From an uncultured Treponema sp. (GTDB lineage: Bacteria > Spirochaetota > Spirochaetia > Treponematales > Treponemataceae), in the NCBI GenBank assembly GCA_946411505.1, contig CAMKEG010000006.1, positions 62,001 to 126,000 on the forward strand: a DNA stretch of 64,000 nucleotides, written 5' to 3'. The notes beneath the pieces were generated by a model, which searched no databases, had not been told where the DNA came from, and saw only the letters and a program-made list of their open reading frames with translations. Below, one piece after another: positions 41,084 through 49,023 of the stretch. Every line of letters starts with the position of its first letter. Positions within the stretch are counted from its first letter, which is position 1. A program made the translations under genes and the position numbers.

Positions 41084-41237
41084 AAAAAAAACGCTCCCAG
41101 TTGCCGTGCAGTCGGCGGAACCGCTAGATATCGTCGCTACACGCAATTTGCCCCTTGTAACTATTTACGTCTGTCGCTAGCGCGGCAGGGGCAAATTGAG
41201 TGTTTCCGCCAACCGCCCGGCTCCTTCGCGCGTTTTT
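41084..41237 (+). repeat. Dispersed structured repeat, copy F
   Basis: Starts 4 nt after the scpA stop with an A run and AACGCTCCCAGTTGC; ends GCGCGTTTTT. GGCGGAA pairs with TTCCGCC. The central 11-bp stem CAATTTGCCCC / GGGGCAAATTG is perfect and encloses TTGTAACTATTTACG plus a TGTCGC / GCGGCA hairpin that needs one G-U pair. It lies between convergent genes (scpA and the NusG paralogue) and could end transcription in both directions. Confidence 0.8.
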
Positions 41238-41246
41238 ATCGTTTGG

Positions 41247-41804
41247 TCAACCGGCCGGCTTCGCGCTTTCGCTTAGCGAAATCTCTTCAAAGGCAAGGTC
41301 GAATTTTATTTCGTTGTTGCAAAGGTCTATTTTCACAGTCGCGCGGCCTTGCTTTCGGTTCACTTTTGTTATTTTCCCTTCAAAGCCAGTCAATGGGCCC
41401 TTTGTGATTACAATTCGCTGGTTTTGGTCAAAGTATGCCTTTGAGATTCCCTGCGTCTCGCCGAATTTCAGCAGGTTTGAAAGGTATTCCATGTCCTTTC
41501 CTTGAATGTGAACAATGTCGGCGTTTGTGTTGAGGAAATGGTAGAAGTTTTGGCATTTTTTTGTCGCGGCGACAAGGGCCGCGTCCAAGTTTTCCGTTGA
41601 CATGAACACGTAGCCGGGGAAAAGCGCCTGTTCGTATTCGACTTTTTTCGCGTTTTTCATGCGTTTTTTGAAAAACGTGATTTTGGCTTCGCTGAGAGTT
41701 TTTTGTGAAAGGCGCGCTTTACGAATCGTTTCGTCAAAGTCTTTCTTGAACGATTCCTCGCCTCCGCTTTTTACCATCAAGCAATACCATTTCATAAATT
41801 TCAT
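41247..41804 (-). CDS. NusG-family antitermination factor, LoaP-like, at the head of a polysaccharide locus
   Basis: A 185-residue NusG paralogue. NGN domain about residues 1-110: WYCLMVKSGGEESFKKDF, then YEQALFPGYVFMSTENLDAA, the family signature. KOW domain at the C-terminus: VITKGPLTGFEGKITKVNRK with GRATVKIDL. Specialised NusG paralogues (RfaH, UpxY, LoaP) stop early termination in long polysaccharide operons; LoaP types occur in spirochaetes and bind an RNA hairpin in the leader. This gene is transcribed away from a locus of more than 20 kb. I start at 41804 (GAAG upstream), because the 41894 frame runs through the promoter. It could instead be a general NusG, but its position argues for a specialised one. 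Confidence 0.7.
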   Translation of the reverse strand: MKFMKWYCLMVKSGGEESFKKDFDETIRKARLSQKTLSEAKITFFKKRMKNAKKVEYEQALFPGYVFMSTENLDAALVAATKKCQNFYHFLNTNADIVHIQGKDMEYLSNLLKFGETQGISKAYFDQNQRIVITKGPLTGFEGKITKVNRKQGRATVKIDLCNNEIKFDLAFEEISLSESAKPAG

Positions 41805-41837
41805 TTTACTTCTTTTTGGCTCGGAATGCAAGGTCGT

Positions 41838-41866
41838 ATTATACTCTGCCGCGCGTTTTGTTGACA
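41838..41866 (-). promoter_or_regulatory. Probable weak promoter of the NusG paralogue
   Basis: On the minus strand a perfect TATAAT (41843-41838) with a 17-nt spacer, but the -35 position (TGTCAA) is the complement of the -35 box of the divergent locus promoter. The two promoters therefore compete for the same DNA. Confidence 0.45.
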
Positions 41867-41889
41867 CATTGCCCTGATTGTTATATAAT
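41861..41889 (+). promoter_or_regulatory. Consensus promoter of the polysaccharide locus
   Basis: TTGACA (41861-41866), 17-nt spacer, TATAAT (41884-41889): an exact sigma-70 consensus in both boxes. The start near 41896 gives a leader of about 176 nt before gmd. This is the strongest promoter sequence in the window. Confidence 0.85.
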
Positions 41890-41895
41890 TGCACA

Positions 41896-42071
41896 TTAAT
41901 CAGTTGAATGCTAGCCGTGACGCTCGATAGGAGCGCGGCCGGGCGCTTCGATCACTTGTTCCTTCATTGCGCGGGCAAAAAGCGCTTTTTTACGGAACGG
42001 TCTTTTTTTAAGGCTTACTACGGAAGGGAGAAGTTATATCCAATCGCATGGTTTTTTAAGGAGAATGTCAT
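41896..42071 (+). promoter_or_regulatory. Structured leader RNA of the polysaccharide locus
   Basis: Leader between the consensus promoter and gmd. First, a hairpin: GCCG (41914-41917), a three-base TGA bulge, CGCTC (41921-41925), loop GATAG, GAGCG and CGGC (to 41939). Second, a terminator-like structure: TTGTTCC (41957-41963) pairing with GGAACGG (41995-42001), enclosing GCGC / GCGC, followed by TCTTTTTTT (to 42009); a further T6 lies at 41986-41991. No ops/JUMPstart sequence is present. AAGGAG stands 8 nt before the gmd ATG. The order promoter, bulged hairpin, terminator is what antitermination by a NusG paralogue would need. Confidence 0.5.
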
Positions 42072-43148
42072 ATGGACAAAATCGCGTTAATCACAGGAAT
42101 CACGGGCCAGGACGGCTCTTTTTTGGCGGAATTTTTGCTGGACAAGGGCTATGACGTCCACGGAATAATCCGCCGCTCGTCCAGCTTCAACACCGCCCGC
42201 ATCGAGCACCTTTACATTGACGACCTTATTGAGGACATGCACAAGGACAAAAAGGTAAAGCTTCACTACGGAGACCTTACCGACAGCGAAAGCCTGATCC
42301 GCCTTATCCGCGAAATTAAGCCGACCGAAATCTACAACCTCGGCGCCCAGAGCCATGTAAAGGTCAGCTTTGACGTTCCCGAATACACCGCCGACACGGA
42401 CGCGACCGGCGTTTTGCGCATTTTGGAAGCCGTCCACTTTTTGGGAATGGACAAGACTTGCCGCATTTACCAGGCCTCCACTTCGGAGCTCTTTGGCCTT
42501 GTGCAGGAGATTCCGCAAAAAGAGACCACGCCATTTTACCCGCGCTCGCCGTATGCCGTGGCCAAGCTTTACGGCTTTTGGATCATGAAAAACTACCGCG
42601 AGTCTTACGGAATGTTCTGTTCCAACGGAATTTTGTTCAACCACGAAAGCGAGAGGCGCGGTGAGACTTTCGTCACCCGCAAAATCACGCTTGCCGCAAG
42701 CCGCATCGCCCAGGGCTTCCAGAAAAAGCTTTACCTTGGAAACCTCAACGCCTTGCGCGACTGGGGCTACGCCAAGGACTACGTGGAATGCATGTGGCTT
42801 ATCTTGCAGCAGGAAAAGCCCGACGACTTTGTCGTTGCCACCGGCGAGCAGCACAGCGTGCGCGAATTCTGCCAGCTGGCCTTTAAGGAAGCCGGAATCG
42901 ACATCGAGTTTAAGGGCGAAGGCGTTGACGAAAAGGGCTACGACAAGGCGACAGGAAAGGTCTTGATTGAAGTTGACCCTAAGTATTTCCGCCCTGCGGA
43001 AGTCGAGACCCTTTTGGGCGACCCCACAAAGGCAAAATCAGTCCTAGGCTGGAACCCGACAAAGACAAGCTTTAAGGAATTGGTCCACATCATGATGAAG
43101 CACGACATGGAGTATGTCAAGAATGAGAGAACCGTACGGGCGAGATAA
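42072..43148 (+). CDS. gmd: GDP-mannose 4,6-dehydratase
   Basis: Gmd converts GDP-D-mannose to GDP-4-keto-6-deoxymannose, the first step to GDP-L-fucose and related sugars. The 358-residue extended SDR has [20 protein letters not shown] (NADP site), the family tag [68 protein letters not shown] (catalytic Thr/Ser-Glu) and [10 protein letters not shown] with the Tyr-x3-Lys pair, then [21 protein letters not shown] near the end. First gene after the structured leader; fcl, which uses its product, is two genes on. Confidence 0.95.
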   Translation: MDKIALITGITGQDGSFLAEFLLDKGYDVHGIIRRSSSFNTARIEHLYIDDLIEDMHKDKKVKLHYGDLTDSESLIRLIREIKPTEIYNLGAQSHVKVSFDVPEYTADTDATGVLRILEAVHFLGMDKTCRIYQASTSELFGLVQEIPQKETTPFYPRSPYAVAKLYGFWIMKNYRESYGMFCSNGILFNHESERRGETFVTRKITLAASRIAQGFQKKLYLGNLNALRDWGYAKDYVECMWLILQQEKPDDFVVATGEQHSVREFCQLAFKEAGIDIEFKGEGVDEKGYDKATGKVLIEVDPKYFRPAEVETLLGDPTKAKSVLGWNPTKTSFKELVHIMMKHDMEYVKNERTVRAR

Positions 43149-43153
43149 GGATT

Positions 43154-44077
43154 ATGGCTTTGCGTTCACGAAAAATAGACTGTACGTCGGATTCCGTAGT
43201 ACAAAAAGTTTATGAGAGTGATAAAAACTTTTTTATCAGGGATACAAATGCAAAGTCAAAAAATTGCATAGTTTGCTTTTCTGGAAATGGACTTTATTAC
43301 CCTGATGAAGAAGCTTGCTTTATTGAAACTGTAATTAATAAAAACCGCTATGAATGGCAAAACATTACTAAATCAAAAAAAATTGAACAAAGAGTAAGCC
43401 GCTTTATTTTTTTGCGAGACGTTCATAAACAATGGTATGTGGAAGGAATAAATAAGACCGTTGATACTGTTGATAAAGTTTTTGATTTGTTAAGAGAATT
43501 GACAATTGGATACGAAGTAATTACGGTTGGGAATTCTGCGGGGGGGTATGCGGCCGTTCTTTTTGGATGTCTGTTGGGCGCAAAAAAAATTTTTTGTGTA
43601 AGCGGTCAATTTTTTTTTAGTGAAGAGATATTGAATGTATGTAGGCTAGTTCGTCTGCATAAAAACGAAGAAAAGTATTCTAAGTATTATGATTTACGCT
43701 CTCTTGTTTCAAGTTATTCGGGCTTTTTGATTTATATTTTTCCTTGTTATTCAGACATCGACATCCAACAATGGAAGCATATAAGTGATTTGAAAAATGT
43801 AATAGCTATTAGAATAAATTCAGATAGTCATGGGGCTGGTTTGCTTCCGGAAAATTGGCAGTATGTTTTTTTTGAAAAAGGCGCAGATTTAAAAAGAAAA
43901 ATCGATTCTGAAAGGGTTTATGCGCCGGAGGAATTTTATAACATATCATTGCCTTGCAGTGTTGCAATTATGGATGGAATGAAGAAATGCTTAAAGAAAA
44001 GCGCCAAGACGTTTCTTATAAAAATTGGGCTTTTTTCTAAGTTGAAAAGTTTTTCAAGAAGAAATCGAAAGAGGTAA
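43154..44077 (+). CDS. Alpha/beta-hydrolase-like protein of the polysaccharide locus
   Basis: A 307-residue protein that I do not recognise. Its central VITVGNSAGGYAAVLFGCLL (about residues 121-141) has the G-x-S-x-G nucleophile elbow of alpha/beta hydrolases, with Ser near 127, and NSDSHGAGLLPENW near 225-240 could supply the His. A deacylase, esterase or acyltransferase acting on the polysaccharide is plausible. The gene is AT-rich and uses A/T-ending codons, unlike gmd and fcl on either side, so it looks inserted. The elbow codons contain a G7 tract (43540-43546), where slippage would cut the protein at its active site. Confidence 0.5.
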   Translation: MALRSRKIDCTSDSVVQKVYESDKNFFIRDTNAKSKNCIVCFSGNGLYYPDEEACFIETVINKNRYEWQNITKSKKIEQRVSRFIFLRDVHKQWYVEGINKTVDTVDKVFDLLRELTIGYEVITVGNSAGGYAAVLFGCLLGAKKIFCVSGQFFFSEEILNVCRLVRLHKNEEKYSKYYDLRSLVSSYSGFLIYIFPCYSDIDIQQWKHISDLKNVIAIRINSDSHGAGLLPENWQYVFFEKGADLKRKIDSERVYAPEEFYNISLPCSVAIMDGMKKCLKKSAKTFLIKIGLFSKLKSFSRRNRKR

Positions 44078-44097
44078 TTATAAAAAGGGTAATAGTT

Positions 44098-45075
44098 ATG
44101 GAAAAGAACGCTAAGATTTACGTTGCCGGCCACCGGGGCTTGGTTGGCGGCTCTATTGTCCGCTGCCTAAAGGAAAAGGGCTACACGAACATCGTCACGA
44201 GGACTCACAAGGAGCTTGACCTTTTGAACCAAGCCGCCGTAAACGAATTTTTCGCCGCGGAAAAGCCGGAATATGTTTTTTTGGCGGCGGCCCATGTAGG
44301 CGGAATCGGAGCCAACTCCACTTATCCGGCCGACTTCATCTACCAAAACATGGTCATAGGCTTTAACGTGGTGGAAGCTGCGCGCGTTAACGGCGTAAAA
44401 AAATTGATGAACCTAGGTTCCACCTGCATATACCCCAAGATGGCCGAGCAGCCGATTAAGGAGGAGTCGCTTTTGACAGGCCCCTTGGAGCCGACCAACG
44501 ACGCCTACGCCTTGGCCAAAATCAGCGTCATAAAATTGTGTACCGCTTACAACAAGCAGTTTGGAACAAACTTTTTGAGCGTCATGCCCACAAACCTTTA
44601 CGGCCTTGGCGACAACTACGAGCTTCAGGGAAGCCACGTCTTTCCTGCGATGATCCGAAAATTCCACGAGGCCAAGGCTAGCGGCGAGGATGTCGTCCAC
44701 CTTTGGGGCGACGGCTCTCCTTTGCGCGAATTCTTGTTTGCCGGAGACCTTGCCGACGCGGTGGTCTACCTTATGGAAAACAAGGACGCCTCCGACTTGC
44801 GGACTCCCACCGGCGACTTTGTCAACGTCGGCACCGGAAAGGAGTGCACGATCAAGGAATTGGCCGAAACAGTCCGCGACGTTGTCTACGCCGACGTGGC
44901 CGCGTCGGGCCGGACTTGCAAGATGGAATGGGATTCTTCCAAGCCCAACGGCACTCCGCGCAAGCTTTGCGACGTGACCCGCCTTAACGCTCTTGGCTGG
45001 AAGGCCAAGGTTGACGTGCGCGAGGGCGTTGAGATAAGCTATGACGACTTTTTGCATGGGGATGTAAGGAAGTGA
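44098..45075 (+). CDS. fcl: GDP-L-fucose synthase
   Basis: Fcl epimerises and reduces GDP-4-keto-6-deoxymannose to GDP-L-fucose with NADPH. The 325-residue SDR has YVAGHRGLVGGSIVRCL, TRTHKELDLLNQAAVNEFFA, FLAAAHVGGIGANSTYPADF, LGSTCIYPKMAEQPIKEESL and YALAKISVIKLC (Tyr-x3-Lys), and YGLGDNYELQGSHVFPAMIR, all typical of the family. With gmd it completes the pathway from GDP-mannose. It overlaps the transporter gene by 4 bp (GTGA). Confidence 0.94.
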   Translation: MEKNAKIYVAGHRGLVGGSIVRCLKEKGYTNIVTRTHKELDLLNQAAVNEFFAAEKPEYVFLAAAHVGGIGANSTYPADFIYQNMVIGFNVVEAARVNGVKKLMNLGSTCIYPKMAEQPIKEESLLTGPLEPTNDAYALAKISVIKLCTAYNKQFGTNFLSVMPTNLYGLGDNYELQGSHVFPAMIRKFHEAKASGEDVVHLWGDGSPLREFLFAGDLADAVVYLMENKDASDLRTPTGDFVNVGTGKECTIKELAETVRDVVYADVAASGRTCKMEWDSSKPNGTPRKLCDVTRLNALGWKAKVDVREGVEISYDDFLHGDVRK

Positions 45076-45923
45076 GCCAGCCAGAACAGTGGACAAAAGT
45101 TATCACCGCAAAAAAACGCCTTATGGACTTGCATCTTAGGGACGTGTGGATTTACCGCTACCTTATAAAAATGTTCATAAAGCGCGACTTTGTCACGCAA
45201 TACAAGCAGACGATTTTGGGCCCCTTGTGGTACTTGGTCCAGCCGTTGATTACCGCATTTATGTACATGTTCATTTTTGGAAAAATGGCCAAGGTTGGAA
45301 CGGACGGAGTGCCTTTTATACTTTTTTATTTTGCGGGAACCATGCTTTGGACTTACTTTACGTCTTGCCTTGACTCTTGCTCCAAGACCTTCACTAACAA
45401 CCAAAACATTTTTGGAAAGGTTTATTTTCCGCGCCTTACCTCTCCAATCGCCACTTGCGGTTTCCATATTATCAAGCTTTTGATGCAGTTTGCTTTGCTT
45501 GCCGCGATATTTTTGTACAGCGTTTTTGTCCAAAAGGTTAGGATAAACATTTCGTGGCTCGCATTGACTTTTCCCCTGATTGTTTTGTGGGTTGGCGTCC
45601 TTGGCGGAAGCATGGGCCTTATCATCAGCTCGCTTACGACCAAATACCGCGACCTTAACATTCTTTTGACATTCGGCATCCAGCTTGGCATGTACGCGAC
45701 GCCTGTCGTCTATCCGCTGTCGGAACTGCCGCCAAAATTTGGCTGGCTTGCATACGCCAACCCTATGTGCGCGCCGATAGAGTTTTTTAGAATCGCCTTT
45801 TACGGAGCGGGGCATCTGGACACAAGCGTAATCATTTGCAGCGTTTGCGCGACATTCGCCCTGGCCTTTTTTGGCCTTGTGCTCTTTACCCGAAACGAGA
45901 GAAATTTTGTGGATGTGATATAG
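45072..45923 (+). CDS. wzm: ABC-2 polysaccharide exporter, permease (Wzm-type)
   Basis: The permease of an ABC exporter that moves finished lipid-linked polysaccharide across the inner membrane. In 283 residues: an N-terminal amphipathic segment, LRDVWIYRYLIKMFIKRDFV, then KQTILGPLWYLVQPLITAFM, the usual Wzm/KpsM/TagG start, and about six membrane helices, with ALTFPLIVLWVGVLGGSMGL and TFGIQLGMYATPVVYPLSEL. GTG start overlapping fcl. Its ATPase follows at once. Confidence 0.9.
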   Translation: MSQPEQWTKVITAKKRLMDLHLRDVWIYRYLIKMFIKRDFVTQYKQTILGPLWYLVQPLITAFMYMFIFGKMAKVGTDGVPFILFYFAGTMLWTYFTSCLDSCSKTFTNNQNIFGKVYFPRLTSPIATCGFHIIKLLMQFALLAAIFLYSVFVQKVRINISWLALTFPLIVLWVGVLGGSMGLIISSLTTKYRDLNILLTFGIQLGMYATPVVYPLSELPPKFGWLAYANPMCAPIEFFRIAFYGAGHLDTSVIICSVCATFALAFFGLVLFTRNERNFVDVI

Positions 45924-45931
45924 GAGTGGGT

Positions 45932-47170
45932 GTGGCAAACAACGATATCGCGATTAAAGTAGAGAACCTCTCAAAGTATTACAAGCTTGGCGTAATCAAC
46001 AACGGAACGCTCTTCCGCGACATTCAAAGCTGGTGGGCGCGTATCCGCGGAAAGGAAGACCCCCACGCTAAAATTGGAAGCAAGTACGACCACTCGCAAG
46101 AAGGCTTTTGGGCGCTTAAGGATTTGAACTTTGAAATAAAAAAAGGCGACCGCGTCGGAATCATCGGCCACAACGGCGCCGGAAAGTCAACTTTGTTAAA
46201 ACTCCTTAGCCAAATCACCGCCCCTACCGAAGGCAACATAAAAATCAACGGCAAAATAGCAAGCCTTTTGGAAGTTGGAACCGGCTTCCACCCCGAGATG
46301 ACCGGCCGCGAGAACATCTACATGAACGGCGCCATCCTTGGCATGAGCCACGACGAGATTGACAAAAAGGTTGACGCCATCATCGAGTTTAGCGAAATTG
46401 GCGAGCACATAGACACTCCCGTAAAGCGCTACTCCAGCGGCATGTACGTGCGCCTTGCCTTTGCCGTCGCCGCCCACTTGGACAGCGACATACTTATTGC
46501 CGACGAGGTGCTGGCGGTAGGGGACGCGGCTTTTCAGAAAAAGGCTCTGGGAAAGATGAACGAGCTTTCCAGCGGAGAAGGGCGGACGGTTTTGTTTGTA
46601 AGTCACAATATGGAGCAGGTGAAGAATTTGTGCAACAAGGGCATTGTGCTGGAGAAGGGAAGGGTAGTAAGGCAGGATGATGACATTGAAAAGTCGATAA
46701 ATTATTATCTGGGGAAGAATGAAGATAATAGTGATGTAGTGACGACTTCTTGGAAGAATGACGGAAGGGTTTGGGATGAGAGCTTTAATCCTTTGAGTTT
46801 TGAGATTTTGACAATAGATGATAAGGTGGTGACAGGACCGCTTGATTATGAAAAGGATTATAAAGTTAGGTTGACGGTAGATGTAAAAAAGCCTGATTCG
46901 AATGTTGATTTCTGGATTGCCTGCTATAAGGGGGGGGAGCTTTTTTTTAATTTGCCTATGCCTAGTGATTTTAAGTTTAAAAAAAACAAGAATGTCTTTG
47001 ATTTCTTCATGCCTAAAACAACGATTTTACCAGGTTTATACACTTTTACATTAGGGTCTTCTTTAAAAAATATAAAGTGGATTGTAAATTCATTTGAATT
47101 TGAGATAACGATTATGACAACTATTTTATCTCCTAAGCAACGGATTTTTGAGACGATGGTTGTTTGTTAG
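45932..47170 (+). CDS. wzt: Polysaccharide ABC exporter, ATPase with carbohydrate-binding C-terminus (Wzt-type)
   Basis: ATPase partner of Wzm. Residues 1-240 are the nucleotide-binding domain: IGHNGAGKSTLLKLLSQITA (Walker A), GTGFHPEMTGRENIYMNGAI, YSSGMYVRLAFAVAAHLDSD (signature), ILIADEVLAVGD (Walker B) and LFVSHNM. Residues about 290-412 are a beta-sandwich like the Wzt C-terminal domain that recognises the polysaccharide end (FEILTIDDKVVTGPLDYEKD). Start is GTG 45932, five bases after AGGAG. Base use shifts from the local G/C-ending style to AT-rich from about 46600, at the domain boundary, so the recognition domain was probably exchanged. A G8 tract lies at 46930-46937. Confidence 0.9.
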   Translation: MANNDIAIKVENLSKYYKLGVINNGTLFRDIQSWWARIRGKEDPHAKIGSKYDHSQEGFWALKDLNFEIKKGDRVGIIGHNGAGKSTLLKLLSQITAPTEGNIKINGKIASLLEVGTGFHPEMTGRENIYMNGAILGMSHDEIDKKVDAIIEFSEIGEHIDTPVKRYSSGMYVRLAFAVAAHLDSDILIADEVLAVGDAAFQKKALGKMNELSSGEGRTVLFVSHNMEQVKNLCNKGIVLEKGRVVRQDDDIEKSINYYLGKNEDNSDVVTTSWKNDGRVWDESFNPLSFEILTIDDKVVTGPLDYEKDYKVRLTVDVKKPDSNVDFWIACYKGGELFFNLPMPSDFKFKKNKNVFDFFMPKTTILPGLYTFTLGSSLKNIKWIVNSFEFEITIMTTILSPKQRIFETMVVC

Positions 47171-47198
47171 TCTGTTTCAGTAGGTGTAAAGTTCTATT

Positions 47199-47330
47199 AT
47201 GCAACTTTTAATCCTTGTTGGAGGAAAAATCGCTAACTTACGCGAAAAAAAATTTAATGAATCGATTTTACCTGAGAGTCATATAAAAAAGAATTGTATT
47301 ATATGCTATGTGGATGAAATGTTGAAATAA
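47199..47330 (+). pseudogene. Short fragment resembling a nucleotidyltransferase N-terminus
   Basis: A 43-codon ORF beginning MQLLILVGGKIANLREKKF. The first residues parallel the start of RfbF in this window (MQTLILAGGKGTRLGEETRK at 55162), but the key G-T-R-L of the nucleotide loop is damaged and similarity then fades. No ribosome site precedes it. It may be the scar of a lost sugar nucleotidyltransferase gene; the alternative is chance. Confidence 0.3.
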
Positions 47331-47350
47331 ATTTATAATAAGGAATTGTT

Positions 47351-48814
47351 ATGTTAGAAACTCCAGTTTTATATATTGTTTTTAATCGCCTTGATACCGT
47401 AAAACAAACATTTCTAAAAATAAAACAGGCACGGCCCAAGGAATTATATATTGCTGCCGATGGACCTCGATTAATTAGAGAGGGTGAAGCAGAAAAATGT
47501 AAGGAAGTTCGGGGATGGGTTCTGGAACAAATAGATTGGGATTGTAATGTCCATACCTTGTTTAGGGAGGAAAATTTAGGTTGTGGAAGAGGGGTTTCTT
47601 CAGCCATTACTTGGTTTTTCGATAATGTTGAGCAAGGAATAATATTAGAGGATGACTGCTTACCAAGTTTGAGTTTTTTCACGTTTTCTCAAGAAATGCT
47701 TCAGAGATACAAGGATAATGAGAGTATTTACTTAATTTCTGGTACAAATATCAATGATAAGCGAGTTTATGGTAAAGGCTATTTCTTTTCTCAACTTGGG
47801 GGAATATGGGGCTGGGCTTCATGGAAAAGGGCTTGGCATAATTTTAAATTTGATATAAGCAACTTGGTTTCCGAAGAAAATTTAAAATTATGCGAAACAC
47901 ATCTAGGTATAAAAAACTCTGTCGAATGGATGAGAGAAATTTTCTTTAAAGATGTTGATACCTGGGATTATCAATGGCTTTTTATTCGCTTGTTAAATGG
48001 AGGTCTTTCGATAGTTCCTGAAAAAAATTTAATCTCTAATATAGGTTTTCAAGCAGATTCATCTCACACTTCTAGCGCTTCATCTCCTTTTGCTAATTTA
48101 CCTTCTTACGAGTTGAAATTTCCAGTGGAAAAGCAAAATATTGTGGTTTCCAAAGAATACGATAAGTATTTTTCAAAGTTTTTCAAAACAAGTAAAAATA
48201 ATTTTGTAAAAAAAATAATTAGTTTCCCTAAACGTTGTATTAAGCATATACTCCGTCGACTGTATATAATTGCATCTGCGGCGCCTGCAAAAACTTATGA
48301 CTGCATTTATGATAAAACAACAGTTTTTCATCCAGAAGCATCTGTGATGGCTATGAACTCGCCCGATTCAATTATTGTTGGGGCTGGAACACATATTAGA
48401 GGTAATTTACAAACATATCCGCATGGAGGAAACATTACTATTGGAAAAAACTGTTATGTAGGAGATCATACCAGAATTTGGTCTTCTTCAAAAATAGAAA
48501 TTGGTGATTATGTATTAATTTCACATAATGTTAATATTTTTGATGATACAACACATCCAGTTGATTCAATTGAGCGTCGAAAACATGCTGAATATATATT
48601 TACAAAAGGATTCCCTAAAGAAATGACTTCATTGGATCCTAAGCCGATAAAAATAGAAAAAGACGCTTGGATTTGTTGTAATTCTATAATTCTTAGAGGT
48701 ATTACAATCGGCGAAGGTTCTATTGTAGCGGCAGGAAGTGTTGTAACAAAAGATGTCCCCCCTTATACAATGGTTGCCGGAAATCCGGCAAAAATTATAA
48801 AGAAGATAAAATAA
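47351..48814 (+). CDS. Glycosyltransferase fused to a hexapeptide-repeat acetyltransferase
   Basis: A 487-residue two-domain enzyme. Residues 1-about 270 are a GT-A type glycosyltransferase: TPVLYIVFNRLDTVKQTFLK, ELYIAADGPR, EENLGCGRGVSSAITWFFDN and GIILEDDCLPS, with the E-D-D metal motif, and GIWGWASWKRAW. Residues about 325-487 are a left-handed beta-helix acyltransferase (ITIGKNCYVGDHTRIWSSSK, IEIGDYVLISHNVNIFDDTT, ITIGEGSIVAAGSVVTKDVP, YTMVAGNPAKIIKKI), as in WcaF/NodL O-acetyltransferases. One protein could therefore add a sugar and O-acetylate it. Both halves are AT-rich. It starts at 47351 with AAGGA upstream. Confidence 0.8.
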   Translation: MLETPVLYIVFNRLDTVKQTFLKIKQARPKELYIAADGPRLIREGEAEKCKEVRGWVLEQIDWDCNVHTLFREENLGCGRGVSSAITWFFDNVEQGIILEDDCLPSLSFFTFSQEMLQRYKDNESIYLISGTNINDKRVYGKGYFFSQLGGIWGWASWKRAWHNFKFDISNLVSEENLKLCETHLGIKNSVEWMREIFFKDVDTWDYQWLFIRLLNGGLSIVPEKNLISNIGFQADSSHTSSASSPFANLPSYELKFPVEKQNIVVSKEYDKYFSKFFKTSKNNFVKKIISFPKRCIKHILRRLYIIASAAPAKTYDCIYDKTTVFHPEASVMAMNSPDSIIVGAGTHIRGNLQTYPHGGNITIGKNCYVGDHTRIWSSSKIEIGDYVLISHNVNIFDDTTHPVDSIERRKHAEYIFTKGFPKEMTSLDPKPIKIEKDAWICCNSIILRGITIGEGSIVAAGSVVTKDVPPYTMVAGNPAKIIKKIK

Positions 48815-48843
48815 AATCCAAACAAAAGGTAGGTTGGATTTGA

Positions 48844-49023
48844 TTAAAAATAGATAAAGCTTGGAAGCGGCTTGAAGATTGGTCTGTAGAAGATGAAAAA
48901 GCGATTCCTTTTTGTGAAGAATATAAAAAAATGCTAGCTTTAAATATGATGAATACTAATTTGGGAAAATTAAATTTGCCATTAAAAGCTATTGGAAAGA
49001 CAAACGGTGATCTTTATTTATGA
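48844..49023 (+). pseudogene. Start-less coding remnant
   Basis: An open frame of 59 codons after a TGA at 48841, with no start codon before an internal ATG: it reads DKAWKRLEDWSVEDEKAIPF and ends KAIGKTNGDLYL, overlapping the next ATG by 3 bases. It looks like the 3' end of a gene whose beginning was lost. I cannot name the parent family. Confidence 0.35.

Noticed and set aside
41895-42071. ops/JUMPstart element for RfaH
   Set aside because: No GGCGGTAGC-type sequence is present; the RNA-hairpin model fits better.
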